Both the position numbers and the translations under genes were made by a program. Shown piece by piece: positions 60,832 through 64,000 of a stretch of 64,000 nucleotides of DNA (positions are counted from its first letter, which is position 1; every line of letters starts with the position of its first letter). The notes under the pieces are model-generated. The model worked only from the letters and a program-made list of their open reading frames with translations, was not told where the DNA came from and searched no databases. The DNA is from Pisolithus tinctorius (taxonomy: Eukaryota > Basidiomycota > Agaricomycetes > Boletales > Pisolithaceae), in contig JANFAH010000016.1 in assembly GCA_024663395.1 (NCBI GenBank), positions 620,001 through 684,000 on the forward strand, in the 5' to 3' direction.

Positions 60832-61881
60832 CTAGCTGACATCCATAGCCTCACCTCTGATCGGCGTTATCTCTTCACTGACAACCAAGCTACGAATATG
60901 TTCGCTCTTGATAGCTGTCGTCCCATGCCTAAACCCATACTTTAATTCCTTCGCAACCCGCTCGTTGGGTTTGACAAAGTTTCGCAACATTTCAGTGTGG
61001 GTAGCGGTGATGACGCAAGCGTCGATATTGGATCCGGAACCAAGGTCATTGAAGATACCTGCAGCAACAGCATCACACACTAGCTTGAGGGCTTCCTCCC
61101 GCTGAACGGCAGGACGAACGTTATCATTTGAGTACCAACTAGGCAGCGCAGGGGAGAGAGATTGTCTGCCTACCTCCATGTTTGGTTTCCATCCATTTTC
61201 GAACACGGCCATGGCTGCCAAGCTGCCTGACCCCATGGTGACATACGGGAGTTTGTCGGTAGAACCATGTGGATGGACAGTGAAGAGGTGAGCACCAGTC
61301 GAGTCCACACCTCCCAGCACAAGCGCAGCACCCACGTGGCCCTGGTATCTGCAAGGGAGTGAGCATGGCTATACATCTCTCGATGCAACAACCCTGCGTA
61401 CTGGAAGAGATATTGCTTGAGCATGGTCATGGCTGCGACTACGCGGGGTTTCCTCCCCGTCGACAATGCATGCAATTCAATATTCGAGGATATAGCTGCA
61501 GTTACGAATTCAGTATCTGCAGCCGTCCCCGCGCCGCAGCATCGAATAGATTCTGCGATGTAATGTATCTACGTTGACGCGTGAGCGACGCACGATGATC
61601 TAAAGGGACATATACTGCGATACGACACGCACTTTCTCGCAATTCTTATCGGCTACAATTTCTCCTTCGGTTGCACGCGTGTCTGCACCGAGAATAATGC
61701 CGTCCTTGAAGATACAGCCTACGATCGTTGTACCGGTGCTGGTAGCCTTGGGCAAAGCAACTCCTTTGTGCTGGAGAAAGTCATTCCTGTGTATGATGCG
61801 TTATCACCAGCAGTAGTCGTACGACGCTGTCGTTGCTCACCGCAGTGAATTTGAGAAATCAAAGCCTGGTCCCCTGTACAT
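60832..61881 (-). CDS. PUP1: 20S proteasome subunit beta-2 (Pup1), trypsin-like site
   Basis: Catalytic beta subunit of the proteasome. The start is ATG 61881 ([13 protein letters not shown]), and the first intron joins to the propeptide [18 protein letters not shown] and TTIVG, where the new N-terminal Thr is the nucleophile. Then [27 protein letters not shown], and a short segment ending [12 protein letters not shown] near 61540, [14 protein letters not shown] and [14 protein letters not shown]. After an intron (about 61404-61357) [15 protein letters not shown] and [20 protein letters not shown] follow. A further small intron near 61150 joins GWKPNME to the C-terminal half ([24 protein letters not shown]). 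The stop is 60832-60834. About 280 residues, the family norm. Convergent with the phosphatase gene. Confidence 0.95.
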
Positions 61882-62046
61882 GGCGGTCTGCGTGCAGAAT
61901 GGCCTTACGCGTCGACGACGAGGACAGCGGACACCGCATTCCATATCGGTCGCATCCAGCCCCCCCTGGCACCGGTCTCACAGCCATCCGTTGACCCAAC
62001 GACGCAGCCAGCCTCAGGTTCAGCCCAGAAACCAACAGACAAACCG

Positions 62047-63314
62047 ATGGACGGCTGGAGCAAGTTGCAGTCGAGTCTCTCGAACATGAACTTCGCACAG
62101 TCAGCAAACAAGCTGGCGAAGGGCTTCAACTCTGGCGTTCAGTTGACCAGAGAACGGCTAGGCCAAGTTGCGCCCGAAGACATTACAGAACTGCCCCAAG
62201 GTAACACCCATTCGATTTCCTACACACATTCTCCAATGACAACTTTATGCAGAGTACAAGGATCTGGAGGCCCGCGTCGACGCATTGCGTCAGGTCCACA
62301 TTGCCTTGCTTCAAGTAAAGTTGCATCGTACCCCTTATTTGCGCCTGATTATCTGACGGCACCCCTTTGACCAGGATCACCAAAGCATATGAGAACGAGA
62401 CTTACGACTACCCTGTGCAAATTCAGGAATCGATTTCCGAACTCTCCACTACGATCGGACACGGTATCACCAACTTCGCAGCCAACAATCTCAAGGGCAC
62501 GAATCTCCCTGTCCCTTCGCCTGTAGCCCCACCCGCTGCTCAACACAAGACCCTTCCTCACGCCCTCTGTCGCGCTGCAACCACCGGTGCCAATGCCCTG
62601 CAGGGTGCCCCCGGCGGCAATGAGCACAAGCTCCGCAACGCACTTGGAGAATACGCTGGAGCATGGGAAAGGATTGCCGATGCACGCCTTCAGCATGACG
62701 AGTCCATCCGGGCTGAATATCTTCAACCGTGGCAAATGACCTTGTCGACATCAATCGGTGTCGCCATGAAGGCTCGCCAGGCTGTCCGAGTCGAGCCGAC
62801 TTGAGCTCGACGCTGCGAAGCAGACGTACGGAATCTCACTTTCTCCTTGTTGAGGGGGGCCGGATCAACTGACAGTCAATATGGTTAGTTTGAAGAATGC
62901 TGGTCCCGCCAAGCAAGAGCAGGCACGACTGGAGGTTGAGAACGCAGGAAGATGACCTCGTTCAGAAGACCGAGGTTGCAATCACGCTCATGAAGACCGT
63001 GCTTGAGAACGTCAGTCTCCCTCCTGGGGCTATTACTATATACTTGACGGATACATCTAGCCCGAGCCCTTAAAGAACCTGAACGAACTAGCCAAAGCCC
63101 AGGTGGGTGTCCCTTCTGACCCTTGTAACCATGACCTGACTTGGTTATAGCTGATCTACTTTACCACGGCTGCCGAAGCACTCTCATCCGCGCAAGGAGC
63201 AATTGAAGAGCTAAGCGTCGCCGCAGAAGGCGAATACAGGTGCAGCCCGACCGCGTCTTCCGTCGTATAGGATTTACTCACAGGAAACGTCATAGGAAGT
63301 CCCGCGACCACTGA
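62047..63314 (+). CDS. BAR-domain protein (Gvp36/BAR_2 type), frame broken in this sequence
   Basis: Membrane-curving, coiled-coil BAR protein; yeast Gvp36 works in Golgi and vacuole transport. The start is ATG 62047 (MDGWSKLQSSLSNMNF), then LGQVAPEDITELPQ, an intron, EYKDLEARVDALRQVHIALL, a second intron near 62320-62375, ITKAYENETYDYPVQIQESI, LRNALGEYAGAWERIADARL, SRLELDAAKQT, LKNAGPAKQEQARLEVENA, DDLVQKTEVAITLMKTVLEN, PEPLKNLNELAKAQL and a C-terminal AEGEYRKSRDH ending 63312-63314. Conserved blocks fall in different frames at three points: the exon join at about 62375, 62780-62790 and 62955. At least two lack room for an intron. Conservation of every block argues the gene is real and the breaks are sequencing or recent mutations. 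Confidence 0.8.
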
Positions 63315-63514
63315 GGTTCCCATATGAACGACGGACTGGAGATGTTAGCTTATCGAGACCTAGTGACTACGTCTACATCCCTTTTCATACTTTTCATATT
63401 GCCAGTGTCCCCTCGCCCTCCTTTCTGTGTGACATTGTATATGCCTACCTGTTTGTGTGTTGGACTCGCTGTTTCAATTTTCACGTTGTCTGCCTCACTG
63501 GGGTGTAGAGAAGG

Positions 63515-63524
63515 GAAAAAAAAT
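63515..63524 (-). terminator. RNA polymerase III terminator
   Basis: A run of eight T on the minus strand (AAAAAAAA at 63516-63523 on plus) begins four bases after the 3' end of the tRNA gene, the usual Pol III stop signal. Confidence 0.85.
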
Positions 63525-63526
63525 AG

Positions 63527-63620
63527 TGCCCACTGGCTGGATTGAACAACCGACCTCATCATCTCCCTGACCCACATTGTCAAGTACAAGTGACGCGCTC
63601 TACCACTGAGCTAAGCGGGC
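63527..63620 (-). tRNA. tRNA-Thr (anticodon UGU), with intron
   Basis: On the minus strand the acceptor stem GCCCGCT pairs with AGTGGGC (63528-63534). The D arm is GCTC AGTGGTA GAGC, the anticodon stem is CGTCA with TGATG, and the T arm GGTTG TTCAATC CAGCC is canonical. The anticodon loop C-T-TGT-A places TGT at positions 34-36 and the intron, about 20 bases, after position 37, the standard site. A Pol III terminator follows. The discriminator base is A. Length including intron is 94. Confidence 0.92.
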
Positions 63621-63779
63621 TTAGTTTGAGGAGGCCTTCTTCCGCCGTAGAGTCCGCTTAGTGGTTGGCCGGAGCTCTCGATTCCGATCTGGGATATCTC
63701 ATGAAGACCGATATGTGGAGGCGACAGCGAGCAAGCCTCTGCGCATTCAGGTCCAAAGTCTACGCTCGTTCCAAAGATG

Positions 63780-64000
63780 GCACCTAACGAGCATCCAAAA
63801 CACTTGTCAATCCCCGCTCATGGTACCTGCGTCGTCAGTTGTCTCTTACTGTCGCATGGCCGTATTATGTCTGCGTCGGATGAATCATCCCATCCATGTC
63901 TACTCTCCTGCAACCGGTGAATTGCTGCAGTCGTTACACGGCCACGAGGGTGGCCTCTGGATACTAGCCGTTAGCAGGGACATCCTCGTCAGTGGCTCAA
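63780..64000 (+). CDS. WD40-repeat protein (F-box/WD40 Cdc4/Pop1-like), 5' part, partial
   Basis: The window's end carries a beta-propeller fragment: NEHPKHLSIPAHGTCVVSCL, RIMSASDE, then IHVYSPATGELLQSLHGHEG and LWILAVSRDILVSGS. A WD40 pattern of G-H, S-x-S-D and a following blade is clear. The run HGTCVVSCL...SASDE recalls the first blade of Cdc4/Pop1-type F-box proteins, but the F-box itself is not identified in the 150 bp before. One extra C near 63892 (TCATCCC) breaks the frame between DESS and IHVY. It continues off the right edge. Function inferred: substrate-binding part of an SCF ligase. Confidence 0.6.

Overview
This is nuclear DNA of a basidiomycete fungus, almost certainly an Agaricomycete. 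The evidence is the short introns of about 50-60 bp with GT-AG borders, the single-copy fungal genes in the right half, and the transposon types in the left half (KDZ with a TET/JBP dioxygenase relative, a fungal-type Helitron, PIF/Harbinger and TG...CA LTRs). I cannot name the species from the sequence alone.

The window has two halves. Positions 1 to about 35.8 kb are a transposon-dense, decayed block. It holds a PIF/Harbinger fragment (21-1558), two inverted copies of a 1.86-kb LTR (1559-3415 and 26424-28282), and an F-box-like/nucleotidyltransferase-fold gene (3711-4637) with unknown spliced ORFs beside it. Next come a Helitron Rep-helicase (8408-14211) broken by TGA codons, a frameshift and a 944-bp solo LTR with target duplications, and a ~224-bp tandem repeat (14.7-16.2 kb). 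A frameshifted TET/JBP dioxygenase gene (about 16.84-18.0 kb) lies beside a full-length but degenerate KDZ transposase (about 19.99-23.4 kb). After these come several TE-associated genes of unknown function, including one with a zinc-cluster-like motif (29.8-31.7 kb), and a ~60-bp minisatellite (32.2-33.45 kb). The mutations I could compare are mostly C-to-T/G-to-A, often at CpG, which points to cytosine methylation acting on this block.

From 35.84 kb to the right end the window is gene-dense and euchromatin-like. In order: glycogen synthase (-), a DUF92/TMEM19 membrane protein (-), ornithine carbamoyltransferase (-), a JmjN/JmjC/ePHD histone demethylase (+), actin-related protein Arp4 (-), ribosomal protein S29 (+), ornithine decarboxylase (+), cytosolic tyrosyl-tRNA synthetase (+), enhancer of polycomb Epl1 (+), a PTC7-type PP2C phosphatase (+), proteasome subunit beta-2/Pup1 (-), a BAR-domain protein (+), an intron-containing tRNA-Thr (-), and the start of a WD40-repeat protein running off the end.

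Two themes connect the genes. Arginine/polyamine metabolism is represented by ornithine carbamoyltransferase and ornithine decarboxylase, which both use ornithine and lie about 6 kb apart. Chromatin is represented by the KDM4-like demethylase and two subunits of the NuA4 acetyltransferase (Arp4, Epl1) in 16 kb, next to a transposon block carrying a DNA-demethylation-type TET/JBP gene. The chromatin clustering may be chance. Frame breaks in otherwise conserved genes at the right end (62.3-64 kb) may be consensus errors.
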